From contig JACATO010000626.1 of NCBI GenBank assembly GCA_018389105.1, forward strand, positions 1,116,001 through 1,180,000: 64,000 nt of DNA. Direction: 5' to 3'. The notes below the pieces were generated by a model that worked only from the letters and a program-made list of their open reading frames with translations, had not been told where the DNA came from and did not search any database. The stretch is from Nautilus pompilius. Lineage: Eukaryota > Mollusca > Cephalopoda > Nautilida > Nautilidae. Below are positions 22,640 to 36,134 of the stretch, in pieces. Positions within the stretch are counted from its first letter, which is position 1. Each line of letters begins with the position of its first letter. Both the position numbers and the translations under genes were made by a program.

Positions 22640-25600
22640 ATATCCATTTTTACTTAATTTAATTTTGAAATTTTAAGTGTCATGTTTATATTAGGAGATT
22701 ATAACTTCATTAAAATTAGTAATAAATGCTGGCATAAAAGTAATTTGTGAACTTCATTTTATATAAAAGTATTCTCATACTGCACTAAGTTATTTGTAAA
22801 AACAAAAGTTAACATTATCATTTCAAAACCTTCTAGAAATAGTGAGTTAAAATAATAAAATTGCTAAAAAGAAAAAGAAAATACAATTCACATTTCCAAA
22901 TTAATTTTGTTCTGAAATTGTAGCTACCAAACAAGTTTATAAATTGGTAGACAGTGATACCTATTCATACTCCTGGTTACTGGCTTGGAAATCAGTGCTA
23001 GCTATCTCTGGTAAGGTTCCCAAGAGGACTAGGATGGTAAATCGGCATTACCACACCCCCCCCCCTGAGAGGACAAGTGAAGCCTTTTCACAGTTTGGTT
23101 GTAATTTTTGTGTTTGCTCTAAACTTATTTTAATTTAGGTAGTTACATATCTACAGAGGAAAATGATACTATGTTTATATTAATTGTTTTCTCTGTCTCT
23201 TGCTTGCTCCACTTTCAAATCTCCTCTTCAGGGGGTTTATTTGATAATTTAAAATATTAAAAAGTTGGTATGTCTTTCATGTATTCTGCAGATAAATTTT
23301 AAAAATAAAGTTCTTTAATAAATTCAATATAAACATATATATAAAATATACAACTTAAGATAAACAAGTGAAAATTTTGAGGTTCCCTGCCACATTGCAC
23401 ACTGCGTGTGATGAAGTAAATCTAATAACTGTGTTAATTATTGTAGCAAAAGCCTGGAGGTTGGATGCCCTCAGAAAGGTCATAACCCAGATGGTGGGAA
23501 GATTTGCATGCTCTGTCTACCCTGACTTCTGCTGACCCCGCTACTGTCTGGTTATCACATTCATTACCTTAACCTGCCAGTCACAACTTGCATAAATACA
23601 AACGTACAAATTTTAGAAGCAAATTTATTATTCATATTGCCTATTTGAGACAGTTTGTCATGTCTTTCAATGGTCACATTTATTTGTTTTTTGTTGTATT
23701 TCTTTTTTTGATTTCTTTCACATTACATATTTTAATACTTCTGATAAATACCTGAAAAAATGCATCATGCATCTTTTTGGCCATACGGTAGAAGGGTAGG
23801 TGTTGTGTAAACTTGGAATTTCTAAATTTTACTATTATGTAAACTGTCAGTTTGGTTGAAGTATCACTGATTTCTATATCCAGTATTCTTTGTGCATGGA
23901 ACAGATAGCAAAAAGTAGTCTGTTGTCATATGTTGAAATAACCATCACCAACAAAACTCACTTTGGTGTTTGTTGCTTGCTCTGCCTTCACCTTCACTAC
24001 ATCAGGTGATAATAGCTAAGATATACTTTATACTAAATTCAGGCTAAGTATCTGAGTAGCAACAATTTTACTTTGAACAAATACAAAATTTAGGTAATTT
24101 CTTTATTTTATAAAGATTACAAAATATTATGTTTAAAATTAATTAAGAATTTGTTACTTCTATAGGTCAAAGCTAATGTGAGAATTCAAATTGCCAGAAT
24201 GCAAAGCTTTTGGATAGCTAGTTTTATGTACAATAGTCTTTCCCAGTAGATACAATTAACTAGTGCACTACTATATTTTTTTTATACATTTCAAAATGAT
24301 TTTCCTATAATTCTAGGTGTGCCCTAATTGCAAATGTTTCCTATGTGCACAGTTTATGTATATTAACTATGTGAACGTTTGTAGAAGTCACAGATTACCT
24401 AAATTACATATCTGTAAAATAATATTTTAAAATTTATTTACTGTACATACTTTTCCAGTGTACATGAATATAGATTCAACTCAAGACCAAATAGTTTTGC
24501 TTATATTTAGGTACTAAAAAATGTTGTTTAAATAAAAAATTGTAAAAATGGTGACAAATTGGTTTATTTAATAGTCACAAGGTGTGGGAAGCCATGAAAA
24601 CTTATAGGAGGGCTCCCAGAAGAGAGAAAAAACCAATCCAATCACTATTACACTTGTCAGTAATTTGTTCCAACATTTAGCAATTTTGTTAGTAAATATA
24701 TATATATATATATTTCCTCATGTCTAAATATGCAGCTAATTTTAAATTATGATCCATAGTATTATCAAATTTGTCCTTGCCTGTATACTCAACTCTCCCA
24801 GTAAACAAAATCTATATTATGTCTTCTCTTAAAAATCTAAAATCCAAACTTGGTATAACTAATATCATAAGAAGGGAAATAGTATAATAAAATAAAGAAA
24901 AGGGTTTGAAGATAATCTTCTAAGACAAAATATATAAAAGCATATACACAGTATCTTTAAATCTGCTTTTGAAATGTTTTTGATCAGAATTAAGAATTTT
25001 GCATGAAAGATCTTTTATTCTCTTTCATTTTGCATGTTTTTTACATCACTATCTATGACTATATCTTTATGTTTGTATTTTTATAATATTCTTAATATGT
25101 ATTTTTTGTTTAAATATACTAAAAGTTTAATGTGAACTATAAAAATTTGGAATTAAGCATTGCTGAGAATAGCAGATATTTACAAAAAATTAGTTATTAA
25201 AAAAAATCTTTTACAGATAAATGGTGCTGCAAGTATATAAAACACACATTCATGTTTCTTTCATTTCATACAAAATTAGTGTTTGTATTGTAATGATAGA
25301 TATAATATTCACCAAAGTACTAATGTTAACAAAGAGGGCAAGAGTTAAGGTTGGGACTCTTTAATTATCTGTGCATGCAGTAGAACTTGGTTGAGGGGTC
25401 TCAATGGCCAACATCAGTTCTTACAAATTAAATTCAAGATGAAATACTTACAGAAACCAATGGAAATTTAGGAATACAAATGATGGGGGGGAAAGGGGAG
25501 CAAGTTAAACCAGACTCATTTTGAATAATTAGTTTTCTAAATGCAGATATAACCAAATAGTTCATTCTCAGAAGCAATCAGAAGTGTTTAACTTATTTCC

Positions 25601-28600
25601 ATCTAGCTGACAAAATAAAAAATGATAAAATATCATGGTTAGCAATGAAACATTTGACATCTGTATGGTAACAGAAAAAAAAACTGTAAGTCTCATTAAA
25701 TGCACCAGTGTATAAATAAATAGGCCACATGCATATCATCATTAACTTAAATCATTGAGTGTAAACCAATTTCTTTTAGAAGCAAAGAGCCTAAAACTAC
25801 TACTATCATTTCATCATAACATAAGTCTTGAAAATTAACAAAAGAAAACAACTGTTTTCCTTTCTTGATATCATTACAAGTTGCCTGTATTTTTCCACAG
25901 GCAGCTTTCAAACATTCATGAGAAATATAAGAAATAATACAGAGCAGATGTTCAGATGTTTTAATTGTTTTAGGAATGGAAGAAATTAAATATACAAAAT
26001 AAACGTTGCAATTCTTAAAACTGGTGATAACTATTGGTGGCTAAAACTAAGGTGACACACTCTGTCTGGTAGTCAAGTTAGAGATGATTCATGTATCTAT
26101 GTTGATCATGTTAGAACAGAGAGAAAGCAGGTGAAAAGTCACTACATCTTATCGATTTACATAAATTTTAAAATCAATTTTGAACCTTTTCATATTAACT
26201 ACTTTTGTTTTTCTTTTTATGCATTTTATTTAGGTTACAATTTAAAATGTCCATTAACCCTTTTGGCCACACACACAACGGCCTGCCTGCCTACCTGTTT
26301 TCTCTCTGATTATTGTTTTTTGTTCTCTTTTGGATTTTGCTACAAATGACATTTTGTTAATATGAAGAATTTAAATTGTCTTAAATGCTGAAGTTAATCA
26401 GAAAGTTTTTTTTAATTACAGATTACTGCTGCATAATTTTAAAAAATCTTACTATTATAATGCAATTTTAAAATTTTGTTATATTTAAAGCACAATTAGT
26501 AAAGTCAATGAAAAATCAATTTTTTCCATAAGTTCCATAAAAAATTATACTATATGGCACAATAAAGTCTCAAGAACCCATTGGTCTTTTGTTCTAAATG
26601 CAAAATATACATTAAACAACCCATTAAATGAAAAAGAGAACAATAGCTTCTGCTTGGATGAGAAAAGAGAGATTTTTAGCATTTTTGATTCTAGTAAACA
26701 ATATACTTAGTTATGCATGGGAATTTATAAAGTGGCATAAAATGTTTTACAAATATGCAAACTATAAAAATTCTTGTCTTATATTTTGCAATTATTATTT
26801 ATATTATAATAAAAATAAGAACTAACTAAATATTGCAAGGTTAGACATAATAAAATTAAAGCATGAGTGAATATGTATACTGATTTTGGAATTCTTGATT
26901 ATACTTTAATAATTGGCATTGCTTTCTCCTTATATAGAAGATTTCTCTCATTCACTAGAAGGACACAGCATAAAAGTTTGATAAATAAACCTTTTGATGC
27001 ATCTTTGAAATATGTAACATCTCTTCCAAGTGAATAGAATGAATTCCATTATTATTTAACCCCAAGAATCTTAACTTGTACATTGATCTGATACCAGATT
27101 TGAATTCCAGATGTTAAAAGTAGAGAGGTTTTAAAAATAATTAAGGGTTATATTATATATGTGTGTGTGCACAAAGGCAACTTTTAAAAATATTTATTAA
27201 TACCAGGGTGACAGTTATAAATTAGCTAAGCATGGTAATATCAGAAAATAATATTTAGTAATAAAAGTGTTAACGAGTAGAATAAATTACCAGCAAGTGT
27301 AGTTAATGGTGATTGCATATTTCTTCCCTGGGGCCCTTACGTGAGTCATGACTTGCTCCTTTCTCTTTGTAACTTCTAAATGAAAACTAAACTAAAATGC
27401 CCAGTGTTTGTAACAATAATCTCCAATCTCTGGCCACACCATACTTGTTAATGTCATTATCTCAGGTTGTGTTTCAACTACCCTGAAGCATTCATATTCT
27501 TTTGTTAGTATTCATGCCTCAGAAACAGTGAAAATAGTTTTCTTATAGAATATAATATAGCCTTTAAGCAAGTGGGCAAGTCCTTATAAATTTTATCACA
27601 GGCTGTTTAAAGTGTTTTTCTCCAAGTCATTAAGTCTACCAACCAACCACACTCAGTGATCAGTAAGCAAAGAAAGCTTCTAGACTACCATGAGCTGAAA
27701 TAAAGTATTCAAGTTCACAGAAACTTTCCATGTTCCTAAATTTTACATTTTTCATAACATATTATTAGAATTTTATTTATTTACATATTATTTTCATTAA
27801 AATGGTAAATATGGAAACAGGAATCAACAAAAGTTTGTAAAAGATCTATCTCTGGTTTCTACTGTTAATTTGAAACCTTCCCATAGTGTAACATTATGAA
27901 AACTTAATTACCTACAAGTCAGTAAAATATCTGCCAATTTTTAAAACAAGATAAATGCTAATTCTTTTGCTTTTTAACTTTTTTACTAAGTTTTTTTAGT
28001 GTGAACTCTTTCCAAAATTTGGTATTTTATTTTCCTTGAAAATTTTGCTTCATTTGCTATAATGACTTGATAGACAGAAACTGATTGACTAGTATGGCCA
28101 GGCTTTAGTTTGATGGATTTTCTGGACTGGCAGAAAAAATTAGTGTTTACATGAGGTTACTACACTATCTAAAGCATTGTGCAAAAAGAAGCAAGTGAGT
28201 AGACAATGCAAAAGGTGTATGTCAAAAGAGAGAAAAAAATTATCACACTTCAGACCATTATCACTGAAATGTAAAGGCAAAATTATTCTTCTCAGCAATT
28301 GCCTAGCAACTGACCTCATACTATATTGAGAATGGCTATGTTGATACAAAAGTGCAGAAAGGAGTGGTTGACATGCTAGGCCACCCAGAACGTGTCTGCA
28401 TAATTTGAGAACCTATCCAACATTTAAGTCAGGTAAATTAGAATTGCATATCATTTAATAAAATGTGCCCCTGTGTGTAGAAAGAATGATACTGGATCAT
28501 ATTCTGTCATCATGCAAGGTTTTATTTGGCCAGGTACATATAGTAACACAGCCAGGTTCTTGACAAGTTATGTCACTATGTATAAGATGCCAATTAAAAA

Positions 28601-30380
28601 GCAAACTCACAAAAGATATTGAGATAATAACTCAAAAGTATTTGTCAGAGAGTCTGACTAACAAAATCTGAGCATCAGAGTACAGATGTGAAGTACAGTC
28701 ATCCATACTGGGTTACTGAACCGAGCAAAAGATTGGGAAGTTGCATCCAATTTGATTGTCAGGAAAACACCCAGACATAGTTCCCAGTTCAATATGTGCC
28801 AAAGCCTGCTTTTTCATTGAACTTAGTACCATCAGAGTCAAGAATGACGGGACAGCATCAGAAGTATCCTGATTTGGTTAAAGATCTTTCAGAAATGTTT
28901 GATTCTATGCTGTAGTTATTGGTGAAAGAAGCATTGTTTCCTCATCAATGTATAGTCTGTTAAGAGAGCTTGAATCGAAATATAGCTCTCAGAAAATAGG
29001 AACATCTGCCAAGAAAGTATCCAGTTGGATTTGGTGGAAAAGGAATGTTAAGGAATAAATCTTAAAAGTGGAATATTCCTACTTAATTGTGTGACCTTTA
29101 AGAACACTATAAATATCCAAAGACAATATATGGTATAGACCTTTCATTTGAAACAGATTAGCAAAAACAGCTGTGGGAGTCCTGACCAAAGTATGGCTTG
29201 GTTCCTTAAGAGTGTAAGGAAGTTAAAGGCCAAAACATTTGTCTGAAGGAAAGGATCTTATTTTCTCTGCTGTCATAGTACTTGTGAGCTTCTTTTCATA
29301 CTTTTGAGCATTTTGTTTCATCTGCCATATTGATTTGATAGCCAGAAGTTTTGAAACAATCAGTAATAATCAGAACCTAGTCATGGCATTATTTTTAAAA
29401 TTATCAGCAGACAAAATCCAGATTCAGATAGCATACAGTCTATAATTATTATGATGTTTGTAAGGAGTTGAATTAAATCCCAGTATTCAATACAGCTCTC
29501 CAATTTAGTACAGTACATGTGGTGAGGATTTTTTCTGTGATCATAGGGTTCAAACATCATTTTAATTATCATAATCTTAATTAATAACACTTCTATTGCT
29601 GCTGGTCAATTACTTTGATCTTCTATTAGAAGCACTTAGATAACAGAAATAAGATTAGACCTCAGTGTTTATTTAAATAAGTGAAAACTACAACAGCAGT
29701 GGGACATTTGGGGAAGTAAGAACTTAGCAGTTTATTAGCTTATATGGGAAGAGTAAAAAAACCACCACAACAATGTTCTGTGTGATCAGTCTAACATCTT
29801 CTCTAAGTACTCAGGAAATAAAAATATAAAGCAAAACTTGATATTATAACAGATTTGCTAAAGGAATTGTATAGTAATGGTAATAAAGATATTGTTTCCT
29901 GTTTACTTCTGGGTCACAAATACAAAGATTGATGATGTTTTGCTACAGAACTCACTGCATTATCTATAACTGAGTTAGTAATTTTGTCACAAGTAGAATG
30001 ATGTGTTTCCGGTATCTCGAGATACTGAAAACACATATATAAAGTTTAATGTTTCCTATCTTAAAAGCAACAACAAAAAATTCCAAACGCATTCATTAAA
30101 GAAATATATTAATTGAACCTTAACAATACATTATTTTGAATATTTGCAAACTTCAGGAAGTATAAATAACTATGTATTGTTAACAGAAAGAAAGAAATTA
30201 TTTCCAACTATTTGGGGCCCCTAACATTTTCAGTTAACTCCTATTATATGAAATTTTAGCTTCAATTATTATGCTAATTTATTTTTAAATTAATGTTTAA
30301 AGTTAAATGACTTTTACTAGAGTTCCAATATTTTCAAAACCAGCTACTCTCAAATTGTTAAGATTCTTGCATTCATTTTG
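22640..30380. other. Intron 1 of the MNNL-type gene, no supported coding sequence
   Basis: AT-rich sequence with a (TA)n microsatellite near 24699-24711 and a repeat copy at 29931. Somewhat GC-richer patches near 22990-23090 and 23440-23560 (the latter after an acceptor-like ttattgtag) look like worn repeats; neither gives a frame with family resemblance. The stretch 28100-29350 also looks like old repeat, unidentified. Confidence 0.4.
29931..30042 (+). repeat. Interspersed repeat, copy 2, with a collapsed palindrome
   Basis: This copy shares ttttgctacagaactc, aactgagttagta and gtcacaagtagaatga with the repeat at 15611. At 30001-30036 it ends in a nearly perfect 36-bp palindrome centred on tatctcgagata. 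The inner ~50 bp of hairpin present in the first copy is absent here. It lies in intron 1 of the MNNL-type gene, about 350 bp before its exon 2. Confidence 0.75.
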
Positions 30381-30388
30381 TCTTACAG

Positions 30389-30555
30389 GTGCCATTTGGT
30401 GAATGCAATGGAAAATTATCTGTTGCATTTGTGCGTTATGAGAATATTGCAAACTTAATTTTTGATGGCAGCTGTTGTGATGATATAGGTAAGAAAGAAA
30501 ACTGTGCCAGCTTTTGTGATCTGGTATTTGAAGTCTCTGTGCATGGCTTGGACAC
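30389..30555 (+). CDS. MNNL-type membrane protein, exon 2 (N-terminal half of MNNL/C2-like domain)
   Basis: The exon lies between the acceptor tcttacag and the donor GTGAGT at 30556 and ends in phase 2. It encodes ECNGKLSVAFVRYEN, then FDGSCCDD, then ENCASFCDLVFEVSVHGLD. The layout beta-strand, GxCC, CxxxC, F.V matches the MNNL domain at the N-terminus of Delta and Jagged/Serrate ligands (usual form: G-C-C, then C...C..FF.VCLK). The double Cys and the following Cys pair are kept, while the usual Cys of VCLK is replaced by Ser. In Notch ligands this domain folds as a C2 domain that binds lipid and supports receptor activation; whether this one does is inference. Confidence 0.8.
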
Positions 30556-32100
30556 GTGAGTAATAAATCAATTCATTTACACTTTAAGATTTAGTTACCC
30601 AAGCTGCAGTTAACACATAAATATTAAGATTATTTATATTTTTTCAAGTAATCATTTTTTTCAATGTGGTTTGAGATATTTAAACAAACTCTATTCATAC
30701 TAACATTTTTAATGTCATAATTTACTACAATTTAAATTGTACTTTTTAAAATTAATTCAAGCAAGGCATTTACAGTTGATAAAATAAAATACAGCTTTTC
30801 AGATGTTTCATAATATTTCTATTGCAAGAAAAAATATATCAAAATAAAGTGTGTATTTATTGAAAACTGAACATTAAAAGAATCATTTACAAAATTTTAT
30901 TTTTAAAAAAGCTTCAAAATAGTTACTACACAGCTGTACACACAACTATATTTTAAAAAAAATAACAAAATGAAATATTAGTATTTTAAACAATTAATTA
31001 CTTTGTATGGTTAAAATGTTTTCTAAGATGTGCAAAACAGAGCACCTTAGGGCACTGTTGTGGCCAGAATAGGTACATACAGACCTAATAGAAGTAGTCA
31101 AAAACAAATAAAATGAAATAAAAATGAGAGAAAATTAATGAATTTACAAGTGAAATTTCCATAAGTTTTCCTTCCATGAAAAAAGCATTTGCATATCTGC
31201 AATCATAGTTTTTAAAATTTAAACAAAAGTAAAATGCATTAATGTTCAAGTGCTAAATTTACAAGAGCTGAATATATTCATAAAAGAGAAGTTGACAAAT
31301 AAAAACAATGTTAGAATCATTAAATCTGTTCAATATTCTAGAAAAATATTGGTAGTTTGTAGGCTGCAGTTAAAATAATGTTCTAAACATAGTCATGTCG
31401 ATGGTTGTTCTTAATGGAATTTTAAAATCTTTATATACAATGTAAAATATCCCAACATATTTTAGTAGAGACATTAGAATGACTTATATTAGCCCTATAT
31501 ACAAAAGTAAAGAAAGAAAACCTCAACTGAGTCTCAAATTAACACAACTTTGGGAAAATATGTATCAGAAACTGCAGTCAAATAAACATTCAGCTCACAT
31601 GGATAATTAAACATTTTTTAAAAATATTGGCATCAACAGAGAGAAAATATAACAGTGACATGACAGTAACAGGTTAAAATGTAAAATATTGACAAAAATA
31701 CCTCTTAAAATAAAAGATAATTTAAATTATTGTTAATTCTTCAAACATTTATTCATGTGATATTTATTTTAGATAATTTTCTAGCAAAACTGACAACTTT
31801 ATTTTCTTGATCTCAAAGAATATATAAGCAATTTATACTAATGATTATTCCATCTGAAAAGATTAGAAATAACTTTAGTAATGAATGTCTATTAGTTTAA
31901 AACTGAATGTACATTGTTTTTCAACTTGGAGATATTCTGAGCATAATTTAAATGTCTACAAACTAAACATTATGAACACTTACAATATTGGAAATAACAA
32001 TGAAACAGGATATGTTCAAGAAATTAGTAACAACAACTGAGAGATGTATATAATACATATACAATGTGTTATTACAGAAATTTTAGAAAAGCAAAATGAA
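30556..32100. other. Intron 2, AT-rich, nothing recognised
   Basis: No exon, repeat or motif could be supported in this part of the intron between exons 2 and 3. Confidence 0.4.
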
Positions 32101-32159
32101 TACATTGTACAATGCATTAGTACTTGCTTGTTGAGCCTTTAGAGTAATTAGTTCTCAGT

Positions 32160-33080
32160 TGCCTTTCTCAGTAGCCATACAGCCTCAATCATGTTCATAT
32201 TAGGACCTTGTGCAGGCCAAGGCATCTTTGTGAGTGTTCCATCAGCCCCTCTACTTTCCAGATAGTTTTTCACCACATTGGTTGTATGCTTGGGGTTGTT
32301 GTCATGTTGGATGATGAATCCCTCTCAATGAGATGTCTTCTTGAGGTAATGGCATGAAGGATAAGAATCTTCCTGTATCCAACACCCTTGGCTGATATGC
32401 AGCCTCATATTTGTATTGACCCAGCCCATGCTTCACTATAGCTGTTGTACATGGACTGTCTTACCACTTTCTGGTCCACCTTCAAAAAATTACCATTGAT
32501 TATCGCCAAACAGTTCAAACATGGACTCATCTGTAAAGAACATCTTATTCCAGGTTTGGTTACCCCAGTTTCATTTCTGATGCCAACTTCAGCCTTGCAA
32601 TTTGGTTGCCTTCCTTTAGCACAGGTCTTTTTGGCAACTACACATCCACATCTAATGAGACCACTTTGCTCTAATGCATATCTTACTGTTCTTGAAGAAA
32701 TGTTAATATCCGTACTTGCAGCTATGTCATTTTTAAGTTCTCCACTGGCTGACCATCTACCAAGTAGAGGCCACACCCTGCAGTACTTAACATCACTTTT
32801 GGAGAGTTTGGGCCTTCTTCCTCAACAATGTCTATTGTCAACAGTATCAGTTTTGTGGTATTCTCTTCAGAGTCTTGCATACAGCTTTTTCTGAAAATGT
32901 GAATTTTTGGTTGCAGTCTGCTGCATGGAGTAGCCATCACTAGCTAAGAATTTGATTTCTATTTGCTTGTCATGTAGTATTCCCCCCCCCCCACCAGGAG
33001 CCATACCGTTCATCATGTTCACTACACCACAATGATATTCCCTGTCTATACTCGTATAGTCCATCTGTAGGTGTTGCATT
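32160..33080 (-). pseudogene. Tc1-type transposase remnant
   Basis: Read on the - strand, the order is: a helix-turn-helix piece with INISSRTVRYALEQSGL (~32710-32660), then NSYSEAWAGSI, GCISAKGVGY (~32400-32370), IIQHDNNPKHTTNVVKNYLE (~32320-32260) and MPWPAQGPNMNMIEAVWLL (~32225-32170). These match the Tc1 landmarks VRR.L...GL, VWGC.S..G, the catalytic D in QDN.PKHT, and WP.QSPDLNPIE.VW with the catalytic E. Stops and frame changes make it inactive. The inverted ends were not identified, so the span is that of the coding remnant. It lies in the intron between exons 2 and 3 of the MNNL-type gene. Confidence 0.85.
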
Positions 33081-33800
33081 TTCTGATTGTTTGCCTCACA
33101 ACCAATCAGTGTATTATATCAACAATGACTGTACTCTAGTGCATTTCATTTTTACACATGAAATGCAATTATATCAAGTTATTTGCATTTTATATCCAAT
33201 TTTCCTGTTTCCGTAATCATTTCCATTACTGTAAGGACCACTTATTTTTATGTGTAACTTCCTGCTTTTAGATTTTCCTAGTAATCATTGCTAGAAGAGT
33301 CTTTTACAAACACCAATAAAACTGTTATCTGGAGTTTTTAACTGCTTCTCTAAAAACTTTCATATAGTTTTAAAATCTTTTCGTTCTTTTACTAAATTGT
33401 ATCTTAAATAAGTAGTTAATTACATGTAGCAAATATACAGTGGAATAAATGAAAGAGTACATCAGCCCAAAGAGGAAATATTATGTATAATAATGTGCAT
33501 TGAATAGTCATACAAAAATCAGTCAACTATGACCCAGCAAAGAAGAAAGCATGCTTGACACTGTATGCTGAGTCTTTGTTTCTTTTCATTAAGTTCTAAC
33601 CCAGTACACTGGTCTCACTTTATGGTATTTATAAAGAGTTAATTGTTTCTGTGCTTAGTTGGTTGGTCAATAAATTTAGTAAGACGTTATCATTCTTTGG
33701 AATTATATATATATATTGAAAATCTACACAATTTAACATATGAAAAAGATGATTTTACACTATGCTGTTAAAAAAGGAGGAAGTTTATTTTGTATTTTAG

Positions 33801-33921
33801 AAATGGGATCTCAGGCAGACGTCCTCTTCAGAAGCCAGTGAATAGCAACCAGATCTTGTTTCCAGTTGGAGAACAGCAGGGTGTTCTAAATCCCCTGAAT
33901 TTCAACTTCCAAAAATGGCCA
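33801..33921 (+). CDS. MNNL-type membrane protein, exon 3
   Basis: The acceptor tgtattttag completes the Thr codon left open by exon 2, and the GTAAGT donor at 33922 leaves phase 0. The 40 codons end in NPLNFNFQKWP. This corresponds to the conserved part of MNNL domains that reads NPI.FPF.F.WPG just before the last strands. The Trp-Pro is then followed by Gly from the next exon, as in the family. The central stretch, with GRRPLQKPVNSNQILFPVGE, is not conserved. The intron before this exon is 3.2 kb and holds a Tc1 remnant. Confidence 0.82.
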
Positions 33922-34229
33922 GTAAGTTGTTTTTTAGGAGTTCTCAGAATTATTTAAAATTTATTTTCAAAAAAATATATACACTTAACTCATTGTTATT
34001 ATTTGGTTTGCATCTCAAAATTCTTGACAGATTTATTTCATCAAACAAATTTATTGACAGAGAAATTTAACACTAGTAGACATACAGACAGCAGTTTTGA
34101 AAAATAAAATTTTTTAAATTTTGTTCAAATAATTGATGATATTTGCAGGTAAAATTTGAAGTGTTATTTAGTTTGTCTGCCCTTCATTCAGTGAACATGT
34201 AGACATTCAGTTCTCATTATAAAGATGTG

Positions 34230-34304
34230 GGCAGTAGCTTCGTGATAGAGACTTTTAACTCTAAAAGCAAATGATGGGTGAGGATTTACACTCCAGCAGT
34301 CACT
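34230..34304 (+). repeat. tRNA-derived SINE head (Lys-like)
   Basis: GGGCAGTAGCTTCGTGATAG resembles a pol III A box with its D arm. An anticodon-arm-like CTTTTAACTCTAAAAG follows, then a B-box-like GAGGATTTACACTCC. Arm spacing is that of a tRNA, but pairing is imperfect, so this is a SINE head, not a functional tRNA. It lies in the intron between exons 3 and 4 of the MNNL-type gene. Confidence 0.5.
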
Positions 34305-35054
34305 AACTCCTTTATTGATAACATGCAGCAATTATAGTAATAAAATGATAAAATGATGAGGGTTTGGGATGCAGAAATCCACTTAAGGTTCATTGGAATG
34401 GAAAAAAACCTTATGTAGCTGAATGGTCTGATTGGCTTTTCCAGCAAACTCCTGTGATGAGTACGGGGTAGCCAGAGCCTCTTAAATACTGTTGGCCATC
34501 CACTGCGGCTTGATGTTTTACTTGTTGCCTTTACTTAACTTTACCTCTGGACTTTGTCACAAATGGCAAATGTGGGTGAAGCTGCAGAAGTCTGATTTGT
34601 ACATCTTGTTACTGTGCTGATATCACAAAAACATACAAATGAAGAAATCCTCCATACTATAGACTTTACATCTGATATTGGCATTAAACATTATCATCAA
34701 ATTTTCAGGAGATTATGCAACATTTCCATTGTTAAATATCAGTAATGCTTCTATTACCATATACTTTATATTGATGCTTTGTCAACAGCCACTTTCTATT
34801 ATTCCCTTGTTATTTCCATCATACTGTCCGAAAAATTAAAAGGATGTTATCTTTTAATCTTCTGTTCCATTTCAAAATATTGGTACGTTGTTGCATTAAT
34901 TAGTTTTTAGCTAGAAATCCATTTTAAATCATGCATTTGTACTGCATAAAATTTGTTTATGGAATGTCAGGGTACATGTATCATTAAGATATTAGTGTGA
35001 AATATATTTCAGTTACAATTTTAGATTGTATTGTTGTTTTCTCTATTATTTAAG

Positions 35055-35209
35055 GGCCAAGTAACCATCAAAATATCCGTGTATGACCAGGATGAGAATG
35101 GTGTGTTAAAACTGGTGGATCTATTTCGTTTTTTGTTTAAAATGTCTAAACCAACAAAGTATCATGTGTTTCAAGACCTGAATGGAAAAAGAAAAATTCA
35201 TCCTACAAA
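35055..35209 (+). CDS. MNNL-type membrane protein, exon 4 (end of MNNL/C2-like domain)
   Basis: The acceptor ctctattatttaag and the donor GTGAGT at 35210 bound 51 codons plus two bases (phase 2). GQVTIKISVYDQDENG directly continues WP from the exon before, matching the G.FSLIVEAWDxD strand and Asp-rich loop of MNNL domains. The rest, KMSKPTKYHVFQDLNGKRK, occupies the place where Jagged and Delta have the loop before the last C2 strand and the DSL domain. Acidic residues DQDEN resemble a C2 Ca2+-binding loop, but binding is not shown. Confidence 0.85.
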
Positions 35210-36134
35210 GTGAGTAACTAATCTCAACCCACTCACAACAAATGCAAAAATATTGTTTACATTTTCATGCATTAGTCATTGATACATTTATTAATTATGT
35301 ACATTGAGTTGATATTTAAATACCTACCATCAACTGACTACATGTGATCATGACATTGATAAGGAAAAAAAATTTTTTTCTGCATGCATTTGATACCCGT
35401 ATCATCTTAAAGTCTCTCGCCCCTCTAAATTTTAGTATTTGATTGGAAATTCAGGGAACAACTTAGAGAGAGACAGTCCTGTTACTGTTCCGGTTTAGGA
35501 CAGTTAATAGCTCTAGTAGTTGAGAAAAATGTACTGTAAAATTTTTGGAGTTATGCATTTGATTCTTTACTAAACATTATATCAGAAAACTTTGAAAAAA
35601 GTGTTGAAAAAAAAATCGATTTTAAAATAGTTGTGATTCCTGTATTTGAATTCCAGCTGAATATTAAATGTTTTTGTTTTTTTTTAAATTTTGGAGAGAT
35701 TGCTGATATTTCTCCTTTAAAATAATTTATCCACGTACTAGTACACAACACTGAAAAGTGCCTGTCTCTCTAGGGATAAAGCCGTGTATTCACACAATTA
35801 TAGCACCCATAAATATATATTTTTATAAATGATTAGAATAAATTTTAATGATGTATACTATAGAAAAATGGAAACTTCAGGCTCAAAGTATTAGTGATGT
35901 TCTGCATAAAAGATATCATCATAACTTGTCAATCATTCCTGGCAGATTTTTTCTTCCATATGAGAAAGGATGAAGTCTCCATGATATATGTTTTTATATT
36001 GTTACTTTTAAAATGCATATAAAAGTTTGATGTCAATATTTGTGTCATTTGACATAAGGTTGTTAGTGCACATAAAAATTTCTTTCAGTTCTAATTGTTT
36101 TCAGTTTTTAAAAATTTTTTTAAAATTTTTTTAG

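Noticed and set aside
22633..22640. Alternative donor GTAATA four bases after the chosen one for the signal exon
   Set aside because: It shifts the reading frame of the exon at 30389 and gives a stop within four codons.
23455..23560. Exon-like patch after ttattgtag, with Cys-containing translation
   Set aside because: The short frame ends in a stop, has no family match and no donor in phase; more likely old repeat.
32445..32894. 149-codon + strand open frame
   Set aside because: Antisense to the Tc1 transposase remnant, whose DNNPKHT and WPAQGPNMNMIE phrases are on the - strand.
34230..34304. Functional tRNA-Lys gene
   Set aside because: Stem pairing and the B box depart too far from a working tRNA; a SINE head fits better.
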